From: Cytospora piceicola
Lineage: Eukaryota; Ascomycota; Sordariomycetes; Diaporthales; Cytosporaceae
DNA length: 64,000 bases
Assembly: GCA_023375675.1 (NCBI GenBank)
Contig: JALQBC010000007.1
Location: 62,001-126,000, forward strand
Direction: 5' to 3'
Each line of letters starts with the position of its first letter. Position 1 is the first letter of the stretch. Both the position numbers and the translations under genes were made by a program. This document shows positions 11,901-23,965 of the stretch, in pieces. Under the pieces are notes generated by a model, which worked only from the letters and a program-made list of their open reading frames with translations, searched no databases and was not told the DNA's origin.

Positions 11901-14900
11901 CGTCTCCAAGTTCATTGAAATAGCTGATAACAGCTCAGGATTGTGGGTATCGGACGCATAGAGCTGTGCAAGCATCCCAAGCGAGCTCGAGACGTAAGGG
12001 GAGAAGCCCAGGCCCGCTGCATCAGCGGCGCGCGCGAGCGCTTCCAAAGCCCAAAGGTGCACAGTTGGATGCGGATCATTACATAGCGACATGAGTATGC
12101 CTAAGATGGTCTTGAGGTGATATCCAGCAGCCATTCCGCCTACCTTTGCCTGGATGCAACCCAATGCCATAGCACAACCCGCTCTTGCACTGGGCTCCCT
12201 GTTGACAACAATCGTGTCGACAAGGAACTTGATTTCGGAGTTTGTGAAGGAGTTTCCACAAGCATTGCAAAGACGAGCTATAGCTGCATAACCCAGGCTG
12301 CGAACATATTGGTCCGGGTCGAGTACGAAGCCTCTGATCATGTCCTGCAGCAACTTCTCGACCTGTAGATTTGTGACATCTCCTGGAGGCGATTGTGTCT
12401 CCTTGACTGCAACCTTCAAAGTGGATAACAATGCAGTCGCGACGTTGACGTTGATGGCTGCTTTCCGTGCGGCGTCGCGCTCGCCAGAGCCGGCTGCCAT
12501 GAACGTTGCAATTTGCTCGAGTATACTCTCCTGCACTTTAGATGGCGTAAGCGGGAACGCGAATGCGAACAACTGGATCCCCATGTTTACGACCTCGGTC
12601 GCTGGTGGGTCTGACAAAGAGTTGAATGCATTCTGGCCGCCAACGTAGAGTGTAGATGCATCGTGCTCCAGGGCTCCACAAACAGGAGACAGCAAGAACT
12701 TCTCCATTGCGTCCTCCGGGCTGCTTTCCTCCATTAGTGACGGCTCCACGGAGCTCTCATGCTGCCCGGGTAACGTTTTGACCTTGAAACCAGAAACGAT
12801 CCCTGTGACGCCGTATCCAGAATTGTCACCAACATCCCAGATGGTCTCGAATGTGCCAGCGGAGCTCGCAATGGCCGCACTCAAAGAACTAGGGGAGTAG
12901 TTCTCGGGATCGGCGAACAGAGATATCGCCAATGTGAGAAGGTTAGACTGCAGAAGTGCCTCACTGCCACCAGCAGGACTTGTGTTTACAAGCTTGATAT
13001 AGCATTGCATGACACGGCGCTGAACCATCATCTCGATGTCCTGGAGCTGCAATGCAGGAGCGAGTCTTTCCGTTTTGTCATCGGATATCTTCTTCTTGGG
13101 CAGAGTCTTTAGAAAGGCTGTTGTGCTCTGCAACATGGTCGCAATCCTCTTGGACACGTCAACAGTCAAGAGGCGACTGTTGAATTCCAGGAAAGCTAGT
13201 ATAGATCCGAGTGCGCATTCTCTAACATGCGCGAGGAAAGACGCTTCCAAATAATTCCTCGCCGATGTGTTGTCTTTCGCAAGAGGCTTTGGGAGAGCAT
13301 TTTTCCAGAGCAGCAACAGCTGGGAAAGATGAATCTTGACAAAGTTTGGCCCTAGGGACATGAGACCCCCAATTAGAGTCCAGGCAACCTGAATCTGTGT
13401 ACTGGCGACGCGCAGCTCTTGCTTCCCACTGGTTTTTAGCAGGTTTGTTGCCATGGTGAGAACGCGGCTGTTAATATCCACGGAACCATACAGCGGCCGA
13501 GCCGGACTTGCACTCAGCGTGGCGGCTAGGCCATGAGAAAAGCCAGCACATTTGCGCTGCGAGTTGCGGCCTGTTCCAAGCACGCCGAGTTCCCTGCTAA
13601 GGCTGTTCATGCATACTGAGAGGCAGGGCAATAACTGCTGTGGGCATGCAAGAACAAAGGTCTTGAGACAGGCGGAAGTGTAAACTTGGACAGTGTAACT
13701 TGGGTGCTGAAGTACCTGCAGCAATCCATCCCTGGCAGACTCCGCGAACGCATTGGCCGCGGAACCAAGCGATATTATTAATGAGCCCAGCGCTCCCATC
13801 GCAGCAATCAACATATTCTTAGTCGGCTCCGGTCGTTCTTTCAGGGCTTGCGGGTAGTTCTTCAGGATGTCATTGATCAGAACTTTAGCTGCGTGGGACT
13901 GCCCTGTCTCGCCAAGTATTTTGTTGCCGATGACTTCTTGCAGTAATGTGTCGACGATACGCCGGGATATAAGGAGACGGTAACGATTGTTTGTGATGTT
14001 TGAATTGCCAAGCAGATCCAAGGTCAGGTTTTCGACGATTCTGAAGTAGTTCACCTCAATAGTCTTCTCCCCGAGCCGTTGCAACAACGACGCGTAGCAA
14101 ATACCAATTGCGGTCCTGGCCTTATTGGACGTGGCCATACGCCCATACTGATTAGACAGTATTCTCAAAATGTCTGTGAGAGACAAGATAAGATCGGGCG
14201 TCTTCCTCGCAAACGCAGGGCTTCCAGGCCTTGATGGTATGTCGTCTTCGTCCTGCAGCGCCCCGGGGCCCATGGATTGACGTTTCAGCTTCGATTTGGG
14301 CTTCTTGTTCGGAACGCTCTGAGTTGTCTCCGAGGTCGTAGATTCTGAGTAGCCCCTGACTAGGGCCTCGGCTAGACACTCAGCCGCCGCTCGCCTCGCA
14401 TGCGAAGCCGTGTTCTCAAAGGCTTTGAACATGGCCGTCTGGACCTTGTCAAAGTCATTGGAGTTCTTGAAGTAGTTCGTATGCCTCATCAGCAACCGGA
14501 GACATCGACATGCCGACCCAACCACCAAAGCGCCTTTATCCGTCGAGGCATGATTCCGCCCCTGTTTCCAAACGTCTCTTGTGATGGACTCGTCCATCAT
14601 GCCGCCCACCATCTTCGCAATCTTCCCCAGCGCTGTAAAGCACGCCGCGCGAAGGCCTGCATGGCTCGCAGATCCCTTCAAAAGCTTCAGCAGTGTTATG
14701 CAGGCCAGCTGGTGGTAGCCTATGGCGCTGTCGCCGGCGGCGGCGAAGACGTCGCCCAGACAGGAGACGGCGGCATGTTTTGCGCGGATCTCATTCTCGT
14801 CCTTTGATTTCCCACTCCTTGTTATTACGGCTATGAGGTCGTTGATGGTCTCGACGAGTAGTTTACGGTCTCCATGTTCGAATATGTGGGCGAGACATTT

Positions 14901-15194
14901 CCCAAGGCTGTTCCGTATGACACGTGTGGGAGCCGGTGTCGCAAGGTTTATTATTTGGAATATCTCCTTTCTTAGATAGAATTGCTGGGCGGTACAGTCA
15001 TCGGGAGACAGAGAAAGCACATGTTTCGTTATGGTCGAGACGAAGGTCAGGAGAAACAGGTCCTGTTGCTCGGCCGGTAGGGACTGGAGCTTGGATAGCT
15101 CGAGCTCCGGGGTCGAGATGGCTTTCACGGATGGGCGAGGGGCATTCTCGGAGCTGGCTTGGCTGGGAGCTTCTGGCGCAGGCTCTGAGGACAT
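8928..15194 (-). CDS. LAA1: LAA1/HEATR5-family HEAT-repeat AP-1 accessory protein
   Basis: Very large alpha-solenoid of about 2061 residues, close to yeast Laa1 (about 2000). Exon 1 is 15194-9498, intron 9497-9417 (GTAAGT...ATATAG, 81 bases), exon 2 9416-8928. The start at 15194 (MSSEPAPEAPSQ) is preferred over the frame's upstream ATG at 15356, which adds an unlike N-terminus. Repeated helical HEAT units run throughout, for example LGKCLAHIFEHGDRKLLVET near the N-terminus and GCAMALGCIQAKVGGMAAGY in the middle. The C-terminus ends in PTIALKMDFGGFGG, a pattern shared by fungal Laa1 proteins. Laa1/HEATR5 binds the clathrin adaptor AP-1 and helps its recruitment in trans-Golgi/endosome recycling. 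This fits with ARL1, another trans-Golgi gene in the window, though the two are 9 kb apart and nothing shows co-regulation. Confidence 0.93.
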
Positions 15195-15607
15195 ATTCGA
15201 GTATTTATCCCAGCGTCTCGGGTGTATTCTAAGTGTCAGTGGTGTGTGCGTGGGCCACCAGAAGATCGGTTCGACTCGAATGTAGGGGGGAAAGGTGTTG
15301 GAGGATGCACATTCCAACATTCCAACATTCCAGCAGTCCAGCTGGCAGCATCCCACCCACCCTGGATGACCCTCGATGTCACACCGGCCAGCCCCTGTCT
15401 TAGCGTGCTGCCGCCATCAAATCGGCTTGCAGCGGCAGGTCCACCGGCTCGGATCGCCAAAATTCAATGATTGTCCACCTCGAAGCTTCGAATGTCACCA
15501 AGTCTTTGGCGCATTTTATAACAATTAGTCGCCAAGGCTCTTGGATACTGTACAGTACCATCATGAGCCTGCTTGCTTTTCTGATACCTGCAGCTTCACC
15601 GTCACCA
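15195..15607. promoter_or_regulatory. Divergent promoter region, LAA1 / TACO1-like
   Basis: 413 bases between two divergent starts. It contains a short tandem ACATTCCA array (about 15308-15332) next to CAGCAGTCCAGCTGGCAGC. The TACO1-side frame is open upstream to an ATG at 15467. Confidence 0.4.
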
Positions 15608-16562
15608 ATGGTGTCAACCCTGAGAGATATGAGGTTCCTCCTCCGACCTACGCGCTCCTCGGTCTGCTCACAATGCCGGCGCGCATTCTCAAGTACGCCT
15701 GTACCGCAATCTGGACATAACAAATGGTCCAAGATAAAGCACACCAAGGGTAGAAAAGATGCAAAGATTACCTCCGAGCGTACTATACATGTGCAAGCTA
15801 TAAAACTGTACTCTCAGCGTTGGTGCCTCCGAATCCTAAGTAGCTGATCTCCTCGTCTCGACACCACCGAGCTTACACACGCACACCATAGTATACGGAC
15901 CCGACCCAAATCTCAACTCATACCTTGCCCATGCGATAAATCTAGCAAAGAAAGCCAGCACGCCCAAACAAGTCATTGAAGGGGCCATCGCACGGGGCCA
16001 AGGCCGCTCCCTGTCTGGTGTCGCTCTCGAATCCTTGAAGTTCGAATGCATGATGGGCGCCAACGCATTCATCCTCGACGTCGAAACCGACAACAAGCTA
16101 CGTGCGCTACAAGACGTCGGTGGTGTGATACGGAAGCACAAGGCCAGGACCTCCGCGACCGAGTTCTTCTTCAGCCGGATGGGGAGAGTGGTATTCGAGC
16201 AGCACGAAAAGATCGGCTTGGACGAAATCATGGACGAGGCCATCGAGCTCGGCGCGGAGGATCTAGAGACTGACGATGAGGGACATATGATTGTTTGGTC
16301 CCAGCCAGCGCAGACCATGCAGATCGCGCAAGGCATTGCGAAGAAGTTTGAGTTAAACATTTTGAACTCGGAGATTATATGGTCGCCAAACGAGGAGACG
16401 AGATCGACGGTCGATTCGGTTGCGGATGTCAAGAAGCTGACGGAGTTTGTGGATGCGCTGGCGGAGCAGCCAGAGGTACAGGCTATTTATTCAAATGCAG
16501 CCAAGGGGGAAGCCGTCCCTGAAGAGGACTGGGCGGACTTCGAGGACAATATAGATTCGTAG
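15608..16562 (+). CDS. TACO1: Mitochondrial translational activator, TACO1/YebC (DUF28) family
   Basis: Exon 1 15608-15818, intron 15819-15891 (GTTGGT...CATAG, 73 bases), exon 2 15892-16562; 293 residues. The start MVSTLRDMRFLLRPTRSSV is basic and presequence-like; in-frame ATGs at 15563 and 15467 are alternatives. The YebC signature GHNKWSKIKHTKGRKDAK begins the mature part. The splice rebuilds a LYGPDPNLN motif across the junction, which decides the intron. The rest follows the family (GAIARGQGRSLSGVALESLK, MMGANAFILDVETDNKLRAL) and ends with a C-terminal ferredoxin-like domain. In mammals TACO1 promotes COX1 mRNA translation; bacterial YebC relatives act on the ribosome. The GTTGGT donor is weaker than usual but is the only one that keeps frame and motif. 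The neighbour PET100 is also a cytochrome oxidase gene. Confidence 0.9.
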
Positions 16563-16763
16563 CTGTGGGTGCGGCCGTTTGTATAATATAAGATCAAATG
16601 CATCTCCGCCGATGTCAGTGTTGGCGCGATGGTCCAAATATGGCCCCTTCCCGCCTGCCAGAACGCCATTCAGGCCCCTTTCCTTGCAAAATCCCGTAAT
16701 CGTACAATGAGAGGAGTGGTTCGGTTCCATCGATTATCGTGCAGTCGATGTCGTATTGCTTCC

Positions 16764-17163
16764 TCACCAAAACCAAGACCCTTTCTGCTTCTGTGGCGGC
16801 TGCTCCTGTACCTGCTCCTGAGCCGGGAGCGGAGCCGGGATTGGATCCACTGCCTGCTGCGGTCCTTCCTCCGCCAGTCTCTTGTTCCTCAGATACAATC
16901 GCCGAGCCCGTAGCCTCTCCAACTCGGCCTTGATCTCGTCGCGTTCCGTCGGCACCGAGTTGGCTTGCTCGGGCTTGGGCCAGAAGTCGGGGACCGCAAA
17001 GCGTTCGTCGAGGTTCGTGCCAAAGTAGGTCATGAAGGCGATTGGGAAAAAGAGGTACATGCCGAACTAATCATGCTGGAGTGTTAGTACTTGGCAATGC
17101 TGGTGATGAGGGGTGGCAGAGGAGGGCGAATACCTTGAAGAGTTCGAGATTAAGTCCAGCCAT
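16764..17163 (-). CDS. PET100: Cytochrome c oxidase assembly protein PET100
   Basis: Exon 1 17163-17134 (MAGLNLELFK), intron 17133-17067 (GTATTC...GATTAG, 67 bases), exon 2 17066-16764; 110 residues. Exon 2 opens with FGMYLFFPIAFMTYFGTNLD, a single membrane anchor followed by ERFAVPDFWPKPEQANSVPT, the family hallmark. A charged helix (ERDEIKAELERLRARRLYLR) and a Gln/Pro-rich tail follow. In yeast Pet100 sits in the mitochondrial inner membrane and helps a late step of complex IV assembly. The first exon is only 30 bases and is fixed by the conserved ELFKFGMYL join. It converges tail to tail with the TACO1-like gene 201 bases away. Confidence 0.93.
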
Positions 17164-17574
17164 TGTGACGGTTAGCTTCTGCTGGGACTGCCTTGAAGAT
17201 CGCCGTTATAGTATCGTGTTTCAGAATTCCTGGGGAGTGAGTGTTTGTCCTGAACAAAGTGAATGTTTTGATATAGTGATGTATCGTTTGCGAATGATGC
17301 TGTGGTGACCATCAAAGTTTTGGAAGCACCTGAAGTGGGGACCTCCAATTGCAGAACCATTAAGAACGTGGTTAGGTAAGCAACGTCAAGTGGGAAACGT
17401 CCTCTCAGGGCCTTGGATTAGCACGCATCGGGTTACGACGGCTTTCAGTAATGAAATCGAAAGTTCACTGCTGTATGTTCGTCCGCGCATCCAAATCATA
17501 AAAACAAAGGGGGTATCTCCGTCACATCTATCTGACTATCTATATGTCCGTTCCTTCTCATTTCCATGCTCGCA
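17164..17574. other. Intergenic: PET100 upstream region and SMP3 3' flank
   Basis: PET100 promoter side and 3' flank of SMP3 (both minus strand). No open frame, RNA gene or repeat recognised. Confidence 0.45.
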
Positions 17575-19336
17575 TTACTTGCACGATTTTGTAACCCTCC
17601 AGATAGCCAATCCTCTCCTTCCGATGACCCTCTTCAGAGTATTCCAAACACCGTCCTCAGCAAAGTCCAAATCATCTAGATTTAGATGCTGCCTATGTCT
17701 CCATACCTCCCGGAAGCGTAGTCCATCCAGTCCCTTGTTTTTCAGGTACGGGTCCAACCATGTCGCGGACGTGGGCGCAACGAGATACGTTCCGTCCTTC
17801 TCCTTCTTATACTCCAGGTTGCGTCGATCGGCAGGCGTGTCGCACGTTGCGATCCTGGTGAGTTCTGAGTAGAGTTCCTCGCCGTTCATACCCATGACAT
17901 CGCGTGTATCCAGTGACCCAGCCTTGCCGTTCAGGAGCCAGATAGGTGGCATATACGTCTTCCACCAGATCGCTTTAGTTGCGTCCGTTTGCTTGCTCAT
18001 AAAGACTTGTCCGGGGACGATGCCCCCTTGGTGGTATACACCCATCAACGTGCCGAATATGAGGTTGAAAATAACCCAAGCCGTAACCCAGAACCGCAGG
18101 ACCTTTTTCTGCTGTGGTAATTGCACAGACGAGAGAATAAGAGGAACAGTAGGGAGTAAGAATCGAGCCTCTTGGTGCTGAAATATTGAGAGAACGAATA
18201 TCCCTGAAATCGCCGAGTACAGTCTCGGCGAGGGAAGCGGTCGTGTGAGAAGTAGAGCGGCGGCAGGCCCGATCAGCTGCGGAAGATTGAAAAGGATATG
18301 TTGGTACCATGGATGCAGGCCATGCTGTGCTAGATTGTCAGGAGAGATGTTGTACATCAGATTGTTTAGAGGCGTGATGACTGGGTGGTGGACCAAATCT
18401 GTCCATGAGATTTGATGCGGTGTATAGAACGCCGTGTCTAACGCAACCGCAACAAATGCCGTAGAAAGTGCCGATAGTGCCATTACTGCGAATGCGAGAG
18501 GCCTCTTCCAGAAATAGGGGATCAGCCGGAGGCCCGGAATGAGTAGAAATGCAGGAAAGGTTATCCTGTTGAAGAAACCAAACACTGCCATTGATCCCAG
18601 AACAGCAGGGGCCAAAAGAGGTGTATGTTGCTAGCGAATGTTAGCCCCCCTCTGCCATCATCTCCTGCGGGACGATCTATAACTATTTGACATACCGTAT
18701 TGAAAGGCACCATAACAGTCCGCCCAATCAAGACCAAACTCCAAGCCACAGCCAAAGTCTCTATGGCGTTGGAAAAGGTATGTGTCTGGTAGCTCCATGT
18801 CGCATATGAAGACGCAACCAGAAGGACAGCGACTCGACGGTGCCGCGGCGATTGTACGAGCTCATAGATGGCCCAATCCTCAAGGACAAAGCTAAGGATG
18901 AACATGAGGACGCGCAGCGTATAGAATACCACTACCGGTGGTACCTCGTCGTCATTGCCCACCCATAGCCATCGGAGCAGGAGCATGGGTAACCCGTAGA
19001 TCGGCCATAGGGGAAAGACGCTTCGAATCGGATGGTCGCTCGTGAACTCCCATGTGTATCGAACAGGGTATTTGAAAATTTCGCCTATATGAAGCATTGG
19101 TGATCAGAGCGTGCCATATAAACGCGTATGCGGAATGTCTTGTTTGGCTCAAAATATGTCCCAGAGAATGGTTGTGCCTCCTGGGCCTGCGCGACGCTCC
19201 ACCATGGGTGGGAGTGGTGTTGCTTACCTGCAATAACCTCTGGGCCCTGAAAGTTCTCGTCAGGGTGCAGGTAGCTCGGGGACAAGGCAAACCAGAGCCG
19301 GACGACGAGAAGCAGCAAGTAAGTGCGGCGCCACAT
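17575..19336 (-). CDS. SMP3: GPI mannosyltransferase 4 (PIG-Z/SMP3, GT22 family)
   Basis: Adds the fourth mannose to the GPI anchor precursor in the ER. Exons: 19336-19228, 19084-18696, 18630-17575; introns 19227-19085 (GTAAGC...ATATAG) and 18695-18631 (GTATGT...GCTAG). The product has 517 residues, matching yeast Smp3 (516). The N-terminal hydrophobic segment ([17 protein letters not shown]) leads into [17 protein letters not shown], the lumenal HPDE loop of GT22 enzymes. [18 protein letters not shown] and [14 protein letters not shown] are further family blocks. Multiple membrane spans fill the rest, and [19 protein letters not shown] is the conserved HQEARF motif. Both splice joins restore conserved blocks, so the model is well constrained. 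Confidence 0.94.
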
Positions 19337-20156
19337 ATTGACCTCGACTTCTTCCTAGGGTTTCCAGCTCAAGCATCTGCGAAGCCTTGTCTCTGCGTTC
19401 CTGGTGGGTTTCTCAACCGTGGGCAAGCAAGGTGCATACGGCATATTCGAGGAGAGGTTACTTCGGGAGGGGGTAGAGAGTAGACACCAGTCTCAACCGT
19501 AGGTAGGTACTTGAAGGGGAAAATACTGATTTATTAGCTGGTAGATTGTCAGATTTCGGAATCTGTTTGAAAACGTCAGGGTCTTGAAAGACGAGGCCAC
19601 ATGTTATAGGGAAAGATAAGTCGCGTGGACTGTGCCCAGAAGACAAGGATAAGCAGGAACGCTAGGGAGCACTGGGGAGACTGGGGAGCCGTCACTGCCA
19701 GGCGTACCAGGGTCTTGGAGATCAGCCTCCACTGAAATGAGGAGACTGCCGTGTTTTAGCGTCAACTGGTGAACTATTGCTTGCAGACAGTGGGTCTCTC
19801 AAAGATTCCCGATGCGGCGGCATCATGCAGAAGACATCATATCAAAAACATCCACAAGGCTGCTTTGGCATGAACAACCTTATTGGGCTACTTGGTATGT
19901 TATTGCAGTCCAAATTTATATCTGTGTGCCTGGCTCGGGTTGTTGCAAGATAAACCACATACTTCTATAGGTACCTGGGTATTGATTGACAGCAACGAAT
20001 GGCAAGACGTCTGTGAGACTATACATGGCGCCATGCACAGACGGATAGGCTGGTCGGTAATTCAAGGTCTCACTTTTTTTTTGATAACTATATGAAATCG
20101 AATTGTAAGTCAGTGCACACAAAGTTGCTCCAGTATTGGATGAGAAGGTTTGTGAG

Positions 20157-20235
20157 CGCCTGGTCGGTCAGCTAGAACTGGTCCGGTCAGAACTGCCCAG
20201 GTGGTCCGGTCAGACAGGCCAGACCACCTGTACTT
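20157..20235. repeat. Short TGGTCCGGTCAGA repeats with inverted arm
   Basis: TGGTCCGGTCAGA occurs twice about 25 bases apart, with a related GGTCGGTCAG before it and an inverted GGCCAGACCACC after it. This could form a hairpin; function unknown. Confidence 0.5.
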
Positions 20236-20395
20236 ATGTTCTGTAAATACTGGTAGGAGTCTTAGTGCCAGGTTTCATCCAGGGCCACTAGCACACCATT
20301 TTTAGCATAGAGTCCAGTATTAGAAGCATCGTACTTTGGAACCGGGAAAGGGAAAGTAAATATAAAAAAACTAAAATATTTCGTCTTTCAACAGC

Positions 20396-20463
20396 ATGCC
20401 TGCGGGCCTGCCTGCCTACGTGCCTGCTTGTCCGAGCCTGCCTAGCCTGCCTAGCCTGCCCGT
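20396..20463. repeat. CCTG-rich tandem repeat
   Basis: Imperfect tandem copies built on GCCTGCCTA / CCTGCCTAG. Simple-sequence tract in the region upstream of SKP1. Confidence 0.6.
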
Positions 20464-20656
20464 TTTTAGCTGATCTCGGAAAGGTTTTTTGTCTGAACGC
20501 GGCGGCACGTGCCCCGACTGGCAAACTTAAGAAGCCTTTGGCGCTAAACCAAAAGGAATCCATTCGTGAAGGTGGCCGTAGAACTTAAACCTCCCACCTT
20601 TCACCAAGGCTACACTCCACACAATCTCATCCTTTCACAGCAGCCAGAACTTCCCA

Positions 20657-20722
20657 TCAATAACACTTCTCTCTCTTTCTCTCTCTCTGTGTCTGTCTCT
20701 CTTCTCTCTCTCTATTCGACCT
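20657..20722 (+). promoter_or_regulatory. CT-rich promoter tract of SKP1
   Basis: Nearly pure pyrimidine tract (TCTCTCTCTTTCTCTCTCTC and similar). Such CT blocks mark core promoters of strongly expressed genes in filamentous fungi, with transcription usually starting just downstream. It lies about 690 bases before the SKP1 ATG, which implies a long leader. Confidence 0.5.
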
Positions 20723-21407
20723 TCTTCTTTCGAGACAAGACTTGATCATCAAGTTGATATCGCGCTTTGAAAGGCACATATTTGTAAGTAGAGACCCCCC
20801 TCTCCTACACTCCTAACACAAGCACGTCAGACCTCATCAACAGTCATTCATATTGCATGCTGTCTTCTGCACTCCTCCTGGGTTCCATTGTAATCATCTT
20901 GTCCCCTATCTCACGAATCCATTCACTGTGTTGAGAGTTCGACACACACATCTATTGCACTGATCAGTCAATGTACCCTGCCTAACAGGCAGTCATTATT
21001 GGACCCATAGTTTCCATTGACGTTAGGCCTGTGGCATGGCGACTCAGGTCGCTCTACCCACTTTACCAACCCCACGTCCTCCAACTGCAAACTACCAACG
21101 TTGCTTCCCTTTCCTTTAGCTTCAGCTTCATCACCATCATCATCCTTCCTCTTAAGTCAATACTTCCTGCCCAAAATTGAGAACAGTTCTCAGGTATTCA
21201 CACCTTGCGATCCCTGCTTTAAAAACTGCCCCCCCCCCCCTCGCAACGTTTCTTCGTTTCTACCCATACACACGCATCATCGCTTCCCCACCGCTTCCGC
21301 CCTCACGTCAAATCATCCATCATAGACAACTGACCGCAAAACTTAGTCACTCTCACAACCAACAATCCAACCATTTTTGCAAACCACACCAATCACAATC
21401 AGTCAAG
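20723..21407 (+). other. Probable long SKP1 5' leader
   Basis: Follows the CT tract. A good donor (GTAAGT at 20784) and several downstream AGs, one at 20987-20988 after CCTAAC, suggest a leader intron. It also holds a short poly-C run near 21230. Inferred; no coding frame supported. Confidence 0.35.
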
Positions 21408-21923
21408 ATGGCGTCCAACATCGATCGCAACACTGCTCAGATCACCATGAAGACCAACGACAACGGTCAGGTCACCTGCGATATCCCCGTCGCAGAGCGC
21501 TCAATTCTCATTAAGAATCTGATTGAGGATCTGGGACTGGAGACTGCCCTCGCCCAGCCTGTTCCCCTTCCCAACGTCAGCCAGCCCGTTCTCGAGAAGA
21601 TCATTGAGTGGTGCGAGCACCACCGCAACGACCCCCCTCCCACTCAGGATGACGACTCTGAGTCCCGCAAGAAGACCACCGAGATCGATGAATGGGACCA
21701 GAAGTACATGCAGGTCGACCAGGAGATGCTGTTCGAGATCATCCTTGCTGCCAACTACATGGATATCAAGGCACTCCTGGATGTTGGTTGCAAGACTGTC
21801 GCCAACATGATCAAGGGCAAGTCTCCAGAGGAGATTCGCAAGACCTTCAACATCACCAACGACTTCACCCCTGAGGAGGAGGAGCAGATTCGCCGGGAGA
21901 ACGAGTGGGCTGAGGACCGATAA
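21408..21923 (+). CDS. SKP1: SCF ubiquitin ligase adaptor Skp1
   Basis: Links F-box proteins to cullin 1 in the SCF ubiquitin ligase. It is a single uninterrupted frame of 171 residues. The start is ATG at 21408 in the context GTCAAGATGGC; an upstream in-frame extension is leader sequence. The N-terminal BTB/POZ-like fold includes [17 protein letters not shown] short acidic linker ([11 protein letters not shown]) precedes the F-box-binding helices [20 protein letters not shown] and [20 protein letters not shown]. It ends in ENEWAEDR, close to the usual NEW-ED-R end. The first strand ([15 protein letters not shown]) is less like the common VTLTSNDG form, so this could be a divergent paralogue, but all binding blocks are intact. 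Confidence 0.93.
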   Translation: MASNIDRNTAQITMKTNDNGQVTCDIPVAERSILIKNLIEDLGLETALAQPVPLPNVSQPVLEKIIEWCEHHRNDPPPTQDDDSESRKKTTEIDEWDQKYMQVDQEMLFEIILAANYMDIKALLDVGCKTVANMIKGKSPEEIRKTFNITNDFTPEEEEQIRRENEWAEDR

Positions 21924-23517
21924 ATGCCAGTATCCTGGTGTGGCAGGTCAAGCTGTCATCTATACCATGTCTTCGCTCTCGCGTAGACGGTCCTTACCCA
22001 TCTCAGCATCTCGTTCGGCGTTCAAGGTTCACCAAACGGTTTCTTTTTGAGAATTTCGGATACGGCATGAATAATGAAGGGGTTCCAGACTCGGCTGTTT
22101 TCTAGTTGGAGTGGTTGGCTCTTGGGCTCTTGACTCTCGTTGATGGTCTGTGCCCTTTGGGTACTATAACTTGGTTCTGATGGATGTTGATGTCCTCAAT
22201 GAGCCTCCAACCACCCCCCCCCCCCCACATAAGCATAGATTGTTATTGCAACCAGGCTGAGAATACAAAAGGAATCCCGTAAATCCACTGAAAACATCTG
22301 CGCATGTATCATAATGTGACTTGTATTTGATGTGTGGAATTGAGAATATCTGTATCCTGTACTTGCAATGCATCCTTTAGTTGTCAACACTTACCATCAT
22401 TTAGACTTCGCCTACCTCCGTGTATCATGGGCTCTCTGTGACATGCTTTCTGGAGGCCTTGTAAACATGAGCCTGGAAACGCAGTTCCTGGTACAACGGC
22501 CTGATCTATATTTGGTATCAGTTCAAATGTTTGGGATTTGGAAGGTCAACGTAGCCTCTTGAACAGGATTCGACAACCAACAAGTACAACCAACAAGTAC
22601 GTAAATAGTTCTTAGGTGGGGGGCATTGCAAGAGTGTGTTGGGTTCTACAGGGTGAATGGATGTTACGGCAGAAGCTACTCGCACTCGAGAAGCCACATC
22701 ATAATGTGAAGGCCATCTGGAGCTCGCATTGTCATACAACGGACCAGCTATGTGATGGTGGGTGATTGCTTATGGATGGGACGTTGATGAGGGGGTCAAG
22801 GAAGAACGGAGAAATGAACCGATGTAACCGCGGAAATGGCTAGGAGCCTTGAATGGAACAGCGGAATTGTCAACATAATGTGATGCTGCGGCTGGAGTAT
22901 TGCCCAAGCAACAATGGCCTGCAATTACGTGAGGACGATCGTGCTGCCCTCTGCTGCTATCCGCGGCAACTTCTTGCTTTGTGTCGCACGACTGTCTCGT
23001 ATAGGCGGAATACTGCATGGCAAGCGGATGCGCACATGTGGCGCGTGACCAAATCAAAGAAGACATGGGTTCTTACCTGACTTCTCAAGCAGTAATGACC
23101 CATCAGCAAGCTCAAGGTCACGCCACTGGTCGTTTTGTGTCACATGTGAGAGTGATCCAGCTAAGGCTCATTGAATGAACCCGAGCGCCAGTCATCAAAG
23201 GCGAGTATCGTGCGTCAAACAGTTCGCATTTCTTTTTGCTTTCCCTGAGACCCTAAATGCAAATGTGCCGTGCCGCAAAAGCCAGCAAATCCCGACGAGA
23301 CACCGTTATCCGGGACCAAGAACCACCATCTTTTCAGTCATTCATAGTCCATGTTTTGGGTTTCCCATCCAATCCGCTTCGTGACACGTCCCTCCGTGCT
23401 TTCCATGCCGACCGTTGATCAATCCGTCCATCGATGCTGGCCGGTAGTTGGTATCGTGAAGGTGCTGGTAAAGAGGAGAAGAACAGCAACGAGGCGAGTT
23501 GTGTCGTGGCGTTGCAT
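21924..23517. other. Gene-free stretch between SKP1 and eL39
   Basis: 3' flank of SKP1 and of the minus-strand eL39 gene. It includes a poly-C run at about 22213-22226. No coding frame supported. Confidence 0.5.
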
Positions 23518-23965
23518 CTAGATGCCGAGACGAGTCTTGCGCCAGTGCCTTCGCTTAGCGTTGTAACTGCAGAATCATGCCGTCAGTCCATGCGTTCACT
23601 ATCACCATGAGAGATTCCTCCTCGTTGTAAAAAGCGCGCCCTTGCGCCCTCAGAATACGCAGCTCGTGATGTGCTGCACTCGGGGGGTTTAATCGTACCG
23701 GATGGTGTTGTCTGTTCGGAGGCGAATCCATTGGGGAATGGGGCGGTTCTGCTTCTTCGCCTTGGCGAGCTTCTGCTTCGTGCGGAAAGACTTGTGGCTC
23801 TGTTGCGAGAAAGTCCGTCACGTCAGCGTTGTTATCTCGCCATCGATACAATTCCAAACTGCCAGTCTCCTCGAGAGAGCCTCATGTCCCTCCTCATTAA
23901 TCCCGTTGAGCCCAGTTTGTGAATCGCATCGCATTGTTTCGCCATCGATTGATACGTACCGGCAT
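23518..23965 (-). CDS. RPL39: 60S ribosomal protein eL39
   Basis: Small basic protein of the polypeptide exit tunnel. Exons: 23965-23960 (ATGCCG only), 23799-23699, 23566-23518; introns 23959-23800 (GTACGT...AACAG, 160 bases) and 23698-23567 (GTACGA...CTGCAG, 132 bases). The product has 51 residues, the universal eL39 length. It starts [20 protein letters not shown], continues [20 protein letters not shown] and ends [11 protein letters not shown]. The first coding exon is just six bases, so the gene is invisible as an open frame; both splice joins fall exactly where the conserved sequence needs them. Its promoter is shared with the divergent ARL1 gene. Confidence 0.96.

Larger units (their letters stand above)
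19337..20656. other. Gene-free stretch upstream of SMP3
   Basis: About 1.3 kb with only short chance frames. It holds two small repeat patches, listed separately, and otherwise AT-rich unique sequence. Confidence 0.5.

Noticed and set aside
20391..20470. Possible CRISPR or telomere-like repeat
   Set aside because: Units are short and irregular with no spacers; it is simple-sequence DNA. No CRISPR array exists in this eukaryotic window.
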